64,000 nt of DNA from Scheffersomyces stipitis CBS 6054 (GCF_000209165.1 NC_009042.1:434001-498000), one strand, 5' to 3'; shown: positions 42,601-50,828, numbered from the stretch's first letter. The notes: generated by a model from the letters alone, not told the origin. Translations and numbers: made by a program.

Positions 42601-43509
42601 AGCCTTTGTAACTGACGCAACCAATCCAAATTCAAACCACGAATCTTTGGGAATCAGATCCGATGCCTTGTCGTATATCTGTTCTAGAGTAAGCTTGCGT
42701 ACAGATTCTTCTGACAAATGGAAAGTCGATAAACCTTCGCTGCGATGAACTGACTTATCAGATTTATCAGTCTTCTCAGACTTTTTTCTATCAGATCCTG
42801 GTTGTTGGGATTTTTTCTGGTCGTTCACCAAGACTGTCTTATAATACGGAAATTCTAGAGACTTCCATTTGGAAGGATATTTCTTTTTTGAACTTAATGT
42901 GTCGATGAAATTAAAGTGGTCTCCCATCACTGAGGGCTTATCTGATTCCTCAGCTTTGGGATCTTCCTGGTGAGCTTTTGCATAACTAGGAGGGACTATA
43001 GGAGGATAAGACCTCGCCATTTGGAGAACTTTATTCTTGATTTGCTTGGGAGCTGAGTATCTAGAAGAAGAGGATTGAGCGTATTTCTCAGAAATCAACA
43101 CTGCTACTTCCAAAGCATGAAGTCTGACATCAATTGTTGGCGTATTCAACAAGGCAAAGATACGTTCTGAGCTTGAATATATTTGTCTGTCAGAGCAATG
43201 GTCAAGAAGGATATACGTGAACTTCAAACAGGAACATATAAGGGTCTGTTCTTCTTGCGAGAAGAGCTGTAGTCTGGGGAATTCATTTTCCAAGTCGTAC
43301 TTGTTGATGATTTCCTCATATATTTCGTCCATTCGGTTCAATACACTAACCCAATGTAAGAGATCGCCCCTGGGTTTTTCCCACTTGAGGTTAGCTTCCA
43401 ATTTAGCTGGCAACTCCTTGATGCTACAACTGGTCAAATCATCGATCAAAGACCGCATCGGCTTGGCCATTTCCATTCGTTCCAAGTGGTCCCGTTTTTC
43501 TACAATCAT
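33670..43509 (-). CDS. TOM1: HECT E3 ubiquitin ligase Tom1 (HUWE1 family)
   Basis: A 3279-residue protein in one uninterrupted frame. The N-terminal third is an alpha-helical armadillo-like region (DUF908/DUF913). A UBA-like segment lies near 1270-1300 (VSYLVSLGMTRLEADHYFRH). A very acidic stretch runs about 1915-2120 (many DE/SE runs). Two ubiquitin-binding-motif repeats, IDPEFFEALPDDMREEV and IDPDFLNALPDQIRDEI, sit near 2340 and 2380. The HECT domain fills the last 340 residues, with GESGVDAGGVTREWY at its start and the catalytic Cys at 3246 (SSHTCFNQIDLP); the end EGHEGFGLA is the usual one. Known: Tom1 ubiquitinates excess histones and unassembled ribosomal proteins, Cdc6 and Dia2. All landmarks are intact. 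Divergent from PRP3. Confidence 0.97.
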   Translation of the reverse strand: MIVEKRDHLERMEMAKPMRSLIDDLTSCSIKELPAKLEANLKWEKPRGDLLHWVSVLNRMDEIYEEIINKYDLENEFPRLQLFSQEEQTLICSCLKFTYILLDHCSDRQIYSSSERIFALLNTPTIDVRLHALEVAVLISEKYAQSSSSRYSAPKQIKNKVLQMARSYPPIVPPSYAKAHQEDPKAEESDKPSVMGDHFNFIDTLSSKKKYPSKWKSLEFPYYKTVLVNDQKKSQQPGSDRKKSEKTDKSDKSVHRSEGLSTFHLSEESVRKLTLEQIYDKASDLIPKDSWFEFGLVASVTKAFNTRSYESIKLREKLLQIKCLAIGFVCCMCSSQFTSSRLFEAEPYIFSFLVDLVLPTNDDKVSTQVYYAATRALECISSRKLWGSDIIRCMGGNVNHGILFQCIRHINKMVRSEDPIYFERGYIHFFNMLGNLINSKNLIPRLTSGGILNDLMSFFDLRTKYRWSCSAAVHLTSNYLKASPDSFEEFVNKDGFNLLINTIRYEVNFALQNPDYDGGAPTDAVVHYSISFRQANYIKNLMKLVSDLIQSDSGDRLRNLFDSPLLESFNQVLLNPEIFGPLILSTTIDSVFFIIHNEPTAFSILNEAKVVDTILDNFHTLFIPSGNLLVSLPEVIGAICLNNDGLKKVKEKGTISTFFQLFQDLECLKELVRSDMATNMGCSFDELGRHYPSLKPVILDATKKLIEDIVPYANEKMAGARFYTSSKGALYYSEEEEIIENEEGKNEIENWDSTDMAYILDNVFFFLGGLLQDSGQWGTDSMKVIPFQLWLNFLTMPNAPFDYITSNGVSTLLGILKYFDDEGREYGFPELFSRLKEQLENPIIQEFLNFDDPSVSFFSRFEEEEEMGTMFIQEFNILHTLLYIMTEIYVNPISLFHERFQQVLNVFGGTGLSTVTDVGLLLKRVVLEETIIRTNLPLEVCKQTERARSVAPEIPPLPICASEPSSKLLKQDFTSSKFKNTLQLRTFNHNFQTYTSSIFCSLGRVCLSKRPDFALTLWRRDAVALTIEVGRVLSTIFDVQIDNEYYWECYVLNIATVVLYSLTLRDRIKDSLYTSLAISLFQNGFFEKLKDFAHRLWMKILQIEPEEMKKTKEYSYISRDESSVVKNALNLLLAIFVKCVNTESFSNIPSAKLYFHTGYGKDADNRVTCALLVQIRLVALEFFQSIIGTVQGPKIPLDSQQVLETSGLVDSRWGHPENIPSPVMEQVILIAKHVYLGRKETLDAEFIPLHVSNVSPPAEQVSYLVSLGMTRLEADHYFRHLQDVRDIANKKWPDCPQFDISEEQWEKYGQMIREENANFDLTFPTYRKSSELRELRKSGKNLLVVEFLAIAKQFPRTVDAINEFFLTIFVDVQEVVGKIFESIVYLVDIQNDKGQNLAVSIHLLQLLLRNERWSRSSGPIYEKFATFIASEIENHGELINEDYFSHSLTLFEQILVFRDFPVPEPTEYNEIKYNDIVLPFVIDEEKNSQIFEGILNLKNFTSMTSVIAVTRILVLYARNETYVMRIIKSDLFKELITLPKLLSKNVAGVELLKTPLVILIRRCLETTDVLHSHFAEEVRSQFGSSFKRTKDLRSFLREAAPCVMRNPEAFVDYISTCIRLEGYDGHPLFFEDKLPIVRIKTQTVEDVEMSEADEQKPVEEQKVLGSSGVMYILLKNLMEAVRSDWTTDTTEESNESVVTGTGNYNYICFLVKTIAELLGSYKQSKLEFLTFSRKPNTDEKVKPRPTALNFFIHQLIPKHLLEKPSVIELSRRSMVSALAKLAITSLVSTPLLTEKTVQTIKDEDIEMSYIRKYFVEILLRIFKDTANLSAVNTLKYGKLADLFELCSSVISTKYREEGGLQLDSEGTKWDIFFITKALLEKQIPGQITSIVADLDLNYPDIDKVIKASLKTVTAIAKAKVEDSEVHEGEHQGDKEDDDIVPEEVDDREETPDLFRNSTLGMYDVDFDSDEEEDELDYFEEGPLEVLMSGEDISASEDSSGLSDLDSDMEDEDIEDGYQEVEDINQDVSEDELNEDLDSEGSIDDIEIIDELDLGSHSDRGDNETEEGDNESTDASDFYDFEDDGEVSEYDSEVLDGWIEEFEREDDSANEGDESDLLARLGRNIMDGTRRRSRNADDNDNESSGSISDSEGDDLEFNPSNTNRSVLDSNGFPSPALAVLLDNFFRDADFAVQVNGIETRFDGNRDGSITRYFENVMRNRHKSDSDPVSHIHIKSVKDRWNDYLRIFYPNKNKDAILFRAIPGIVNRIESDSIDLFRRNKEEADRKRKEREDKRRQQEEEERKRKEEEAHERELHATNTTPHEPVIVRIADREVDISGTDIDPEFFEALPDDMREEVFTQHVRERRANATSTGSDAREIDPDFLNALPDQIRDEILQQEELARDYGIHERLDSGESEDEQEEWYEEPRFYSRNEETEETKKPKSRKVFYTPLVDRQGVSALVRILFAPLTINQRENVFHTLQYLCYSKQTRLEVMSMLIAILHECFTNQRTIEKIYAQICSRASGSKEIKKHSHLPVGSTTISIGIQIIEAVDYLLERNTHLRYYILTEHENPFILKKVNKKLKLKDFSKEYKYSINYLMMLLENNLVKNDQTFMDILARVLQISTRPLHVLQKLESEGEKNEKKQAPPFPPPVIPNSNFRQIIKILTANECSNTTFRRTISAMQNLSVLSNAQNIFSLELSEQAAALGLSIVGDLKSLTTELTQSTSFNTESKSFGKFSAASSDQAKLLRILTALDYMFESREKDRDIESDAAALGKLGEIQELTDLYKKLGLGNLWDALSDCLRELEDKQDLANVATALLPLIEALMVVCKHSKVRELQIKDVVKYEAKKIDFTKEPIERLFFSFTDEHKKILNQMVRTNPNLMSGPFGMLVRNPRVLEFDNKKNYFDRKLHLEKNENSKLSINVRREQVFLDSYRSLFFKSKDEFRNSKLEINFKGESGVDAGGVTREWYQVLSRQMFNPDYALFSPVASDETTFHPNRTSYVNPEHLSFFKFIGRVIGKAIYDNCYLDCHFSRAVYKRILGRPVSLKDMETLDLEYFKSLMWMLENDITDVITEDFSVETDDYGEHKIIDLIPNGRNIPVTEENKHDYVKKVVEYRLQTSVAEQMDNFLIGFHEIIPKELVAIFDEQELELLISGLPDISVIDWQSHTTYNNYSPSSLQIQWFWRAVKSFDNEERAKLLQFATGTSKVPLNGFKELSGANGTCKFSIHRDYGLTERLPSSHTCFNQIDLPAYETYETLRGSLLLAITEGHEGFGLA

Positions 43510-44193
43510 TTTTTATGAACAAAATGGAATATTAATGAAACAGAAGGAAAAATGTTATAATGGAAATAAACCGAATCTCAAATGAGGGTGGATGATGTAA
43601 TTTATAAGATAATGAGAAAGGGATTCAGTCAAAAGTCAATTAGTTTTGATTTAGGGCTTTGTTGTTCGCTTCTTCTAACAGGTCGCTGCAGTCTTATTAA
43701 CGATTGGTAGTTTTAGATTGACGGATTCTCCGGAACACTCTAGCTTAGGCAGCCCTTGTATGACTAACAGTGATTCCTGGGTTGTGGGATTAGTAATGAT
43801 AAAGTACCAGCACAGAAACCACAAATTCGCGATTGGCTGGAAGAGAATTGCAACAGCTCAAACAGGTATAAGAAATTCAGCCAGAATTAGATATCCAGAC
43901 GAATTCTTCTGCAGTTATCAAGTAATTCTAAGAGAAAAGAATTTCTAAGAAATGAGCATTAGTTTTCTGGAAAAGAGCATTGGATAAATTGGCCTTAAGT
44001 AAGCAGCGCGAAGCAGTGTGCAGGCGCGAAAATAGACAGATGAATCCATTTACAGAATACAATTCAATATCCAACTTCTATATCTTGTATCGTTTCTAAT
44101 AAACACTGCTTTTACTTCATGGCTCATAAGTTCTTGTTTCTTTTGTATTCTTCTGTAATATAAGCGTCTTTTTCAAAATCGAAAGTTCACAAA
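43510..44193. other. divergent promoter region between TOM1 and PRP3
   Basis: A 684-bp span shared by two outward-facing genes. The sequence is A/T-rich with no strong motif. A GCGCGAA-type G/C patch lies near 44005-44030 (AGCAGCGCGAAGCAGTGTGCAGGCGCG). The frame at 43718-43948 has no domain. Confidence 0.5.
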
Positions 44194-45615
44194 ATGTCAG
44201 GTAGAAGACGATATAGTAACGACAGAGATGGCACCAAGAGGCAGAAACTAGAACTGAAAAATGCACGATTCCATTCAAACAACCAACCAAACAAACAAAC
44301 AAACGACAAATCAGCAAGTTCAGTGCGACTCGGAGCAGTGAGTTCGTCTGAGGCAGGAGTTTCATCTCAAGCATCTTCTGAAGGAAAAGGTGGACTCAAT
44401 GTAGAAATACATCCTCTTCTCAGAGCTACCGTTCCTACTCCTGCCCTTCCTAAGAACCATAATCCTCTTTCACAGAATGTCCGGAAGTGGTTTGATCCCT
44501 TTGCCATCAATCCATACTTGAAACAGACAGACTCGTCTGTTCCTCAGCATAAACCAAGACAGTTAGTTTTCAACCCCAAGGGAAGGTATATAGCACAAGG
44601 AGATGCCCTTCGTGAAAAGATAGCTCTTGAACAACAGCATAAAAAGGAACTTGAAGAAAAAAAGGCCCGAGGTCTAGCTCCTGATGAAAGTCTTGGGGAG
44701 CAATTGTACAAACCCGAACATCCTCCTCTGCTTGAATGGTGGGATAAGCCATTTGTATTGGACAGAGACTATTCACAAATTGAAGATTCAACCAGATTGA
44801 ATTTGAATGATGAAGAACAGCCAGTTTCCATATATATCCAGCATCCTGTTTTCATTCCACCACCATGGGAAAAACTCAATCCTGAAGCCAAACCCATGTA
44901 CTTGACCAAGAAAGAGAGAAAGAGAATCAGAAAGAACGAAAGACTGGAAAAGCACAAAGACAAACAAGATAGAATTAAGCTTGGTCTTGATGCACCTCCC
45001 CCACCAAAAGTCAAACTCTCTAACTTAATGAATATTCTCACCAACGAAGCCATCAAAGATCCTACTGCTATAGAAATGCGTGTACGACAAGAAGTAGAAG
45101 AAAGACTCCAGAATCATTTAGCAACAAACGAAGCTAGGAAGCTTACTAAAGAACAGAGGCACGAAAAGATACAGGAACAAAGAGAAAAAGACCTCTCTAA
45201 GGGATACTTTACTTCTGTTTACAGAGTAGATAATCTCAGCAACCCCCAACACTTCTTCAAGGTGAACAAGAATGCCCAGCAGCTCGATTTGGTGGGTATC
45301 TGTTTGAGAAATCCCAAGTTCAACTTGATAGTAGTAGAAGGAGGACACAAAAGCATCAAATTCTTTAATAAGCTTCTTACTAAAAGAATCAAATGGACGG
45401 AGAACGTTGTTCCTAAGCATAGTAATGAGTCTACACAAGAACTCCAAGACTTGTCTGCTAACAAATGCTATTTGGTGTGGGAGGGCCAGGTCAAAGAGCT
45501 TAGTTTCCAGAAATGGAGTGTGATGTACTCACGTGATGAATATGAAGCATTTGACGTGCTCAATAGATTTAGGATCGAGAATTATTGGAGAGAAGCTTTA
45601 GTTGTAGAAAACTAA
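44194..45615 (+). CDS. PRP3: U4/U6 snRNP splicing factor Prp3
   Basis: A 473-residue protein, against 469 for Saccharomyces Prp3. The N-terminal 90 residues are low complexity with a NQPNKQTNDK run. The PRP3 domain covers about 140-330 (WWDKPFVLD, IYIQHPVFIPPPWEK, LTKKERKRIRKNERLEKHKDKQ, KVKLSNLMNILTNEAIKDPT). The C-terminal DUF1115 domain covers about 340-470 (VYRVDNLSNPQHFFKVNKNAQQLDLVGICL, VVEGGHKSIKFFNKLLTKRIKW). Known: Prp3 binds the U4/U6 stem and the 3' end of U6 in the tri-snRNP, together with Prp4. Both domains are complete. No intron in the gene. Confidence 0.96.
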   Translation: MSGRRRYSNDRDGTKRQKLELKNARFHSNNQPNKQTNDKSASSVRLGAVSSSEAGVSSQASSEGKGGLNVEIHPLLRATVPTPALPKNHNPLSQNVRKWFDPFAINPYLKQTDSSVPQHKPRQLVFNPKGRYIAQGDALREKIALEQQHKKELEEKKARGLAPDESLGEQLYKPEHPPLLEWWDKPFVLDRDYSQIEDSTRLNLNDEEQPVSIYIQHPVFIPPPWEKLNPEAKPMYLTKKERKRIRKNERLEKHKDKQDRIKLGLDAPPPPKVKLSNLMNILTNEAIKDPTAIEMRVRQEVEERLQNHLATNEARKLTKEQRHEKIQEQREKDLSKGYFTSVYRVDNLSNPQHFFKVNKNAQQLDLVGICLRNPKFNLIVVEGGHKSIKFFNKLLTKRIKWTENVVPKHSNESTQELQDLSANKCYLVWEGQVKELSFQKWSVMYSRDEYEAFDVLNRFRIENYWREALVVEN

Positions 45616-45849
45616 GTAAAGGTTGATGCCAATAGATAATTAATAGCATGTACCATTTCTGTAGCGAATTTCAGCTCGTTGACTAGGTAATCTGATTCTG
45701 ATTCTGTTAAGGTAGGGCCCCATCATTATTGATTATAATGTCGTAATGTCGCGTGTCGCAGTCTCCACGATCGGCAATTTAATCTTCTGAACAGTCCCAT
45801 TGGCCAGCTTTCCTTCTTCCAACGTCCATCAAAATCCAACGATAACAAC

Positions 45850-46614
45850 ATGGCAGGCGCTTACACTATCTTTGGAAGACAAGTCCCAGCTCACATTGTA
45901 AGTAATTGAAGTTTCAAAGAGTTTTGTGGGAAAATTGGAATTTTTCGCTGCATGCTTCACCACTTTGGCTCATTTTCAGTCATCTTGGACTTAATATGAC
46001 TAACACCTTGTAGCTTTCTATTGCCACTTTGGCAACTGTGGGAGCAATTGTTGCCTTTCCAAGAGGGAAGAGCGAGTCTGCTCCAGCTGCCCCAGCTCCT
46101 GTTGTCAAGTCCAAGGAAGACGACTTTGACTTGGAGAAATTTCTCAAGTGAGTATTATTAGTGAATAAGGATAGAAGATTTTGGAATTTTGAGAATCTTA
46201 ATAGAGAAGAATATCTCTTCTGTCCCATAGTAATTTGATGTGATTTTCAATCGTGTCTTGTGTTTTCATTGTGTGTTCTTAGAATATGTGACGAACGTCA
46301 AGAATTCGTGATTCTGTACTTGGATAGTTCTACTGGGTCTCTTAATTGAGAGTGCAGAGTGAGAATACTGTATGGACGCTTCTAAGTAGCTGGAAACTGT
46401 TTTATTAGAGACTAAAAGAGACTACTACTATGAATGCTTCAGAGAATACAAGCCATGTCATTTCCACATCACATGATATGGACATGGTATGACACTGAGC
46501 CATTACTACAAAATGGAAAGGACAGCGACGTTAATAATCTGGGTGAAATTCTTCTTTTGAAATTGAGCACATACTAACTATTCTAGCGACTTGACCAAGG
46601 AGGAAACGAAATAA
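45850..46614 (+). CDS. ATP19: mitochondrial ATP synthase subunit k, three exons
   Basis: A 69-residue protein from three exons: 45850-45897 (16 codons), 46014-46147 and 46587-46614. Exon 1 gives MAGAYTIFGRQVPAHI. Exon 2 gives a hydrophobic helix (LSIATLATVGAIVAFP) then a charged stretch (KSKEDDFDLEKFL). Exon 3 gives NDLTKEETK and the stop. Subunit k of Saccharomyces has 68 residues with the same order: short start, one membrane helix with a Pro, then an acidic tail ending in an EKF-like segment. Known: it is a dimer-associated subunit of F1Fo in the inner membrane. The splice sites fit (GTAAGT with TGACTAAC-CACCTTGTAG; GTGAGT with ATACTAAC-TATTCTAG) and phase is kept. Too short to be seen as an open frame. 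Confidence 0.88.
45898..46013 (+). other. ATP19 intron 1
   Basis: A 116-base intron starting GTAAGT and ending TTGTAG. The branch-point sequence TGACTAAC ends 10 bases before the 3' splice site. It falls between codons, after Ile16. Confidence 0.85.
46148..46586 (+). other. ATP19 intron 2, 439 bases
   Basis: It starts GTGAGT and ends TTCTAG, with a perfect branch point TACTAAC at 46572-46578. It splits an Asn codon (AA/C). If it were kept, the frame would read Lys then TGA at once, giving a 61-residue product ending EKFLK. The intron is long for its class and holds a candidate H/ACA hairpin. Confidence 0.8.
46433..46513 (+). ncRNA. candidate intronic H/ACA snoRNA, 3' hairpin
   Basis: Lower stem 46433-46442 with 46495-46504 (10 positions: eight Watson-Crick pairs, one wobble, one C-C mismatch). 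Upper stem CCATGTC 46453-46459 with GACATGG 46481-46487, seven perfect pairs. The pocket between is 10 bases on the left (ending ACAAG) and 7 on the right (starting TATGAC). ACA follows at 46508-46510, then AAA. The pocket strands complement GUCAUA and CUUGU on either side of a UG in the conserved 5' end of 18S rRNA. An H-box-like AGACTA (46409-46414) and a possible 5' stem (46317-46323 with 46382-46388) lie upstream. Against: 20 bases from pocket to ACA where 14-16 is usual. Confidence 0.3.
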
Positions 46615-47372
46615 TCATGGTTTCAGGACTATGAATGGGATTTTACGAAATCGAAGTTTGTATGTAATAGACGAACAGTTCTTGCAAGCACCCGTAAAGT
46701 AGAGTAGAAAGTAGTGTAAAGCTAAGAGATTGTGAGAAATGTATAATGAGGGAAGTGAAGAGACTTAGGATCACACCATAGTCAATGGCTTCTCCGACCA
46801 GCGGAAGTAACAACCAAATCTCGCAATTGCATCCTCAGTCAAACAGCCATACATATACCTTTGCGAGAACGGCTATTCCTCAGATTCAATCTTATCTAAA
46901 CACAAATATGGACGTGGTACAAAATGAAATCAAAATACGGAGACTTTATATGATGATCTGAAACTTTCCTGATTTGGACAGTTATGAACAATGCAAAACA
47001 GATTCTGGATGGAATAGGAATTGGAAATTGATTTCTAATCGGTCAAGTGAAATTGCATTTCGTGGTGGCAAACACGTCCGACTGGAATAGGACGTGTTCC
47101 GAAAATCTCATCACATTTATTACTGGTGGGTGAGATGTAAGATAACTTCTACTGTAATACTAATTCTTACACGACACTACCTTACAGGGTATCATAGTGA
47201 ACTTCCTAACGCTCAAATATACAAATTTCAGTCTTATTCTATCTGAATTATTTCAAATCACTTCTCCGTTTCGGGAGCCATTCCTTTTTCTTATTTTCAT
47301 ATCAGAACGCCATACACGTCTAGTCGCGCATTTTGGGCAAATAGTAAACAAAAATGAGACGTGATTACTAAG

Positions 47373-47618
47373 ACGCGTGTCGTGCTCAAAAGATACACCT
47401 CCACAACACGGAAGCCTACTCTAACAGAAAGTACACAAACATGACGCTGGTGACGCACTTCCTGTCTGTGACAACTAGAGACTCCTGAGTTCGGGATGCT
47501 TTGTTAGCAGATCATTGCCATCACTCCGTCCCATTTACGCAGACCTCTGCCTCACACCGGGATTTGTTTACATATTTCAGATGGACGTGTGCGTCTGAAA
47601 AAATTTGTAAAGACGCGT
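47373..47618. promoter_or_regulatory. two MCB sites ACGCGT upstream of RNR1
   Basis: Perfect ACGCGT at 47373-47378 and 47613-47618, both in the form GACGCGT. In yeasts this MluI cell-cycle box is bound by MBF (Swi6 with Mbp1 or Swi4) and drives G1/S expression; RNR1 is a classic target. The proximal copy is 97 bp before the ATG, just upstream of the TATA box. Confidence 0.75.
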
Positions 47619-47623
47619 ACGCA

Positions 47624-47630
47624 TATATAA
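47624..47630 (+). promoter_or_regulatory. TATA box of RNR1
   Basis: TATATAA in CGCATATATAAGC, six bases after the proximal MCB and 85 bp before the ATG. The spacing suits a core promoter element. Confidence 0.65.
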
Positions 47631-47714
47631 GCTCGCAGTATTTCCCATTAATATCTTCTTGTATTTTCTCTCTTACTTTTTCTATTCTCCCAACAAACAT
47701 CTTCTACCTTTATC

Positions 47715-50300
47715 ATGTATGTTAATAAGAGAGACGGTCGCAAGGAACCTGTTCGTTTCGACAAGATTACCGCCAGAGTGCAGAGACTCTGCTATGGTTT
47801 GGATCCCAACCACGTAGACGCGGTAGCAATCACCCAGAGAGTGATTAGTGGTGTTTACCACGGAGTAACCACTATCGAGTTGGACAATTTGGCTGCCGAG
47901 ACCGCAGCTTACATGACAACCATCCACCCAGACTATGCCATCTTAGCAGCCAGAATTGCCGTGTCCAACTTACATAAGCAAACCACTAAACAGTACTCTT
48001 CTGTTTCCAAGGAGTTGTATGACTACATCAATCCAAAGACCGGTTTGCACTCGCCCATGATCTCTAAGGAGACTTATGATATCATTCTCAAGCACACTGA
48101 CGAGTTGAACTCAGCCATCGTCTACGACCGTGACTTCAACTACAACTACTTCGGGTTCAAGACTTTGGAAAGATCCTACTTGTTAAGAATTAACGGTAAA
48201 GTGGCTGAAAGACCACAACACTTAATCATGAGAGTTGCTATTGGTATCCATGGTGACGACATCGAAAAGGTTATCGAGTCCTACAACTTGATGTCGCAGA
48301 GACTTTTCACCCACGGTTCGCCCACTTTGTTTAACGCTGGTACTCCTTCTCCACAGATGTCTTCTTGTTTCTTGGTGGCCATGAAGGATGACTCTATTGA
48401 TGGTATCTACGATACGTTGAAGACATGTGCATTGATCTCCAAGAGTGCTGGAGGTATCGGTTTGCATATCCATAACATTCGTTCCACTGGTGCCTATATT
48501 GCTGGTACCAACGGTACTTCAAACGGTATCATTCCTATGGTGCGTGTGTTCAACAATACTGCCCGTTATGTTGACCAGGGTGGTAACAAGAGACCAGGTG
48601 CCTTTGCTTTGTACTTAGAACCATGGCATTCGGACATTTTTGATTTCATTGACATCAGAAAGAACCATGGTAAGGAAGAAATCAGAGCCAGAGATTTATT
48701 CCCTGCCTTGTGGATTCCTGACTTGTTCATGAAGAGAGTAGAACAGAACGCCGACTGGACTTTGTTCTCTCCTAACGAAGCTCCTGGCTTGGCTGACGTG
48801 TACGGTGATGAGTTCGAAGAGTTATACGAAAGATATGAAAGAGAAAACCGTGGAAGAAGTACTATCAAAGCCCAAAAGTTGTGGTACTCCATCTTGGAAG
48901 CTCAGACAGAAACCGGTACCCCTTTCATGTTGTACAAGGATGCCTGTAACAAGAAGTCCAACCAGAAGAACTTGGGTATGATCAAATCTTCCAACTTGTG
49001 TTGTGAAATCGTGGAATACTCTTCGCCAGAAGAAGTTGCCGTATGTAATTTGGCTTCTATTGCCTTACCATCATTCGTAGAAAAAGACGATTCTTCGCTC
49101 TGGTACAACTTTGAAAAGTTGCACGAAGTAACCAAGGTTGTCACTAAGAACTTGAATAAGATCATCGACCGTAACTACTACCCTGTTCCTGAAGCTAGAA
49201 GATCTAACATGAGAAACAGACCTATTGCCTTAGGTGTTCAGGGTTTGGCCGATACGTTCATGGCCTTGAGATTGCCCTTTGACTCGCAACAAGCTAGAGA
49301 ATTGAACATTCAGATCTTTGAAACCATCTACCATGCTGCTGTGGAATCCTCTATCGAGTTAGCCCAAATTGAAGGTCCTTACGAATCTTACGAGGGCTCT
49401 CCAGCCTCCAAGGGTTTGTTGCAATATGACTTGTGGGACAGAAAGCCTACAGAATTGTGGGACTGGGACACTTTGAAGCAGAACTTGTCCAAGCACGGTT
49501 TGAGAAACTCGTTGTTGGTTGCTCCTATGCCAACAGCCTCCACTTCGCAAATCTTGGGTAACAACGAATGTTTCGAACCATACACCTCCAACATCTACTC
49601 AAGAAGAGTGTTGGCTGGAGAATTCCAGATCGTCAATCCATACTTGTTGCGTGACTTGGTAGATTTGGGAATCTGGAACGATGCCATGAAGAACAATATC
49701 ATTGCCAACAATGGTTCTGTGCAAGGATTGGCTAATGTTCCTGACGAAATCAAGGCATTGTACAAGACAGTCTGGGAAATTTCTCAGAAACATATCATTG
49801 ACATGGCTGCTGACAGAGCTGCCTTTATCGATCAATCTCAATCTTTGAATATCCACATCAAGGACCCTACAATGGGTAAGCTTACATCGATGCATTTCTA
49901 CGGTTGGAAGAGAGGTTTGAAGACCGGTATGTACTACTTGAGAACCCAAGCTGCTGCTGCAGCCATCCAGTTCACTGTTGACAAGAACTCGGCCAAGACT
50001 GCTGGCAACACCATTGCTACTTTGGAAAAATTGAACCAAAGAAAGTACATTGCCAAGGGTGCCTCTGTAAGCAGCGATGTGGAATCTGTTTCCACCAGAT
50101 CTGCCTCTACCGAGCCTACTTCTTTGGAAAACTCTATTGGTGAACTCAAAATCACTGATGACAAGCCAGTGGAAGAAAAGTCTGCTGACGAAAAGACCTC
50201 TGACGAGCTTATTGCCGAGATGGAAGCCGATATTTACAGTGCTAAGGTCATCGCTTGTGCTATCGACAACCCCGAGTCTTGTACCATGTGTTCTGGTTAA
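47715..50300 (+). CDS. RNR1: ribonucleotide reductase large subunit
   Basis: An 861-residue class Ia R1 subunit that makes dNTPs from ribonucleoside diphosphates with the Rnr2/Rnr4 small subunit. Seen: N-terminal ATP-cone ([23 protein letters not shown]), redox cysteines C218 (SSCFLVAM) and C444 (AVCNLAS), the radical site N427-x-C429-x-E431 (NLCCE), and [16 protein letters not shown] near the substrate site. The C-terminal tail carries the CTMC swinging-arm pair at the very end (SCTMCSG). The ATP-cone implies feedback inhibition by dATP. About 110 residues before the tail (near 775-850) are Ser/Thr/Glu-rich, as in other yeast R1. Upstream MCB sites predict G1/S induction. Length is near the 888 of Saccharomyces Rnr1. 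Confidence 0.98.
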   Translation: MYVNKRDGRKEPVRFDKITARVQRLCYGLDPNHVDAVAITQRVISGVYHGVTTIELDNLAAETAAYMTTIHPDYAILAARIAVSNLHKQTTKQYSSVSKELYDYINPKTGLHSPMISKETYDIILKHTDELNSAIVYDRDFNYNYFGFKTLERSYLLRINGKVAERPQHLIMRVAIGIHGDDIEKVIESYNLMSQRLFTHGSPTLFNAGTPSPQMSSCFLVAMKDDSIDGIYDTLKTCALISKSAGGIGLHIHNIRSTGAYIAGTNGTSNGIIPMVRVFNNTARYVDQGGNKRPGAFALYLEPWHSDIFDFIDIRKNHGKEEIRARDLFPALWIPDLFMKRVEQNADWTLFSPNEAPGLADVYGDEFEELYERYERENRGRSTIKAQKLWYSILEAQTETGTPFMLYKDACNKKSNQKNLGMIKSSNLCCEIVEYSSPEEVAVCNLASIALPSFVEKDDSSLWYNFEKLHEVTKVVTKNLNKIIDRNYYPVPEARRSNMRNRPIALGVQGLADTFMALRLPFDSQQARELNIQIFETIYHAAVESSIELAQIEGPYESYEGSPASKGLLQYDLWDRKPTELWDWDTLKQNLSKHGLRNSLLVAPMPTASTSQILGNNECFEPYTSNIYSRRVLAGEFQIVNPYLLRDLVDLGIWNDAMKNNIIANNGSVQGLANVPDEIKALYKTVWEISQKHIIDMAADRAAFIDQSQSLNIHIKDPTMGKLTSMHFYGWKRGLKTGMYYLRTQAAAAAIQFTVDKNSAKTAGNTIATLEKLNQRKYIAKGASVSSDVESVSTRSASTEPTSLENSIGELKITDDKPVEEKSADEKTSDELIAEMEADIYSAKVIACAIDNPESCTMCSG

Positions 50301-50828
50301 ACGTTGGTGCAATAACCATTTGTATATTAATTTTTGTTTGGCTATCTAATCGTTTTAATAATAAGTCTATTGAAGAGAGTTGTAGTAGGAAAGTAGCAGA
50401 TGATGGTTTTGTAGATGACGGAAATATAAATTTCTCTCATATCTGCTCATGAACAGAAACGTAGAAACTCTAGCAAGGAGATCTAATTCGCAGCCAGGAC
50501 TGCACATACCACTATGGCTCGGTTCTTACTTTTTTTCTTGCCTTAGAAAATAGATTTGTTTGTAGTTCTTTTTTCAGTACCTACAATTTCAATTATCCGG
50601 ATATTCATTTTTCACATTGGAAGCTTCCCAAGACAAGTCTATAGCAACTGGAAACTGTACATATTGCATTTTTATTTCTGCTGCTATTTTCCAAATTTAT
50701 CCATTCTCGCTATTCTTCCATTTTCTCCCGCTTTTCACTCTGCTAATTAGCATTATCGCGGAGATCAGTAACGTGCAACCGGAAAAATTGAATTCCGTAT
50801 TTGGTGGAACAGACTAATTTCTGATGAT
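50301..50828. other. intergenic region between RNR1 and the LCCL gene
   Basis: A 528-bp tandem spacer. T-rich runs (CTTTTTTTCTTGCC near 50528; CTTTTTTCAG near 50567) lie in the right half. The small frames at 50556-50817 start with long hydrophobic but unconserved-looking sequence and overlap each other. Nothing supported. Confidence 0.5.

Larger units (their letters stand above)
46615..47714. other. 1.1-kb intergenic region, RNR1 promoter
   Basis: It contains the ATP19 3' end and the RNR1 promoter, with two perfect ACGCGT sites and a TATA box close to RNR1 (listed separately). No open frame with a recognisable product. The G/C-rich 47300-47620 stretch stands out from the A/T-rich left part. 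Confidence 0.6.
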
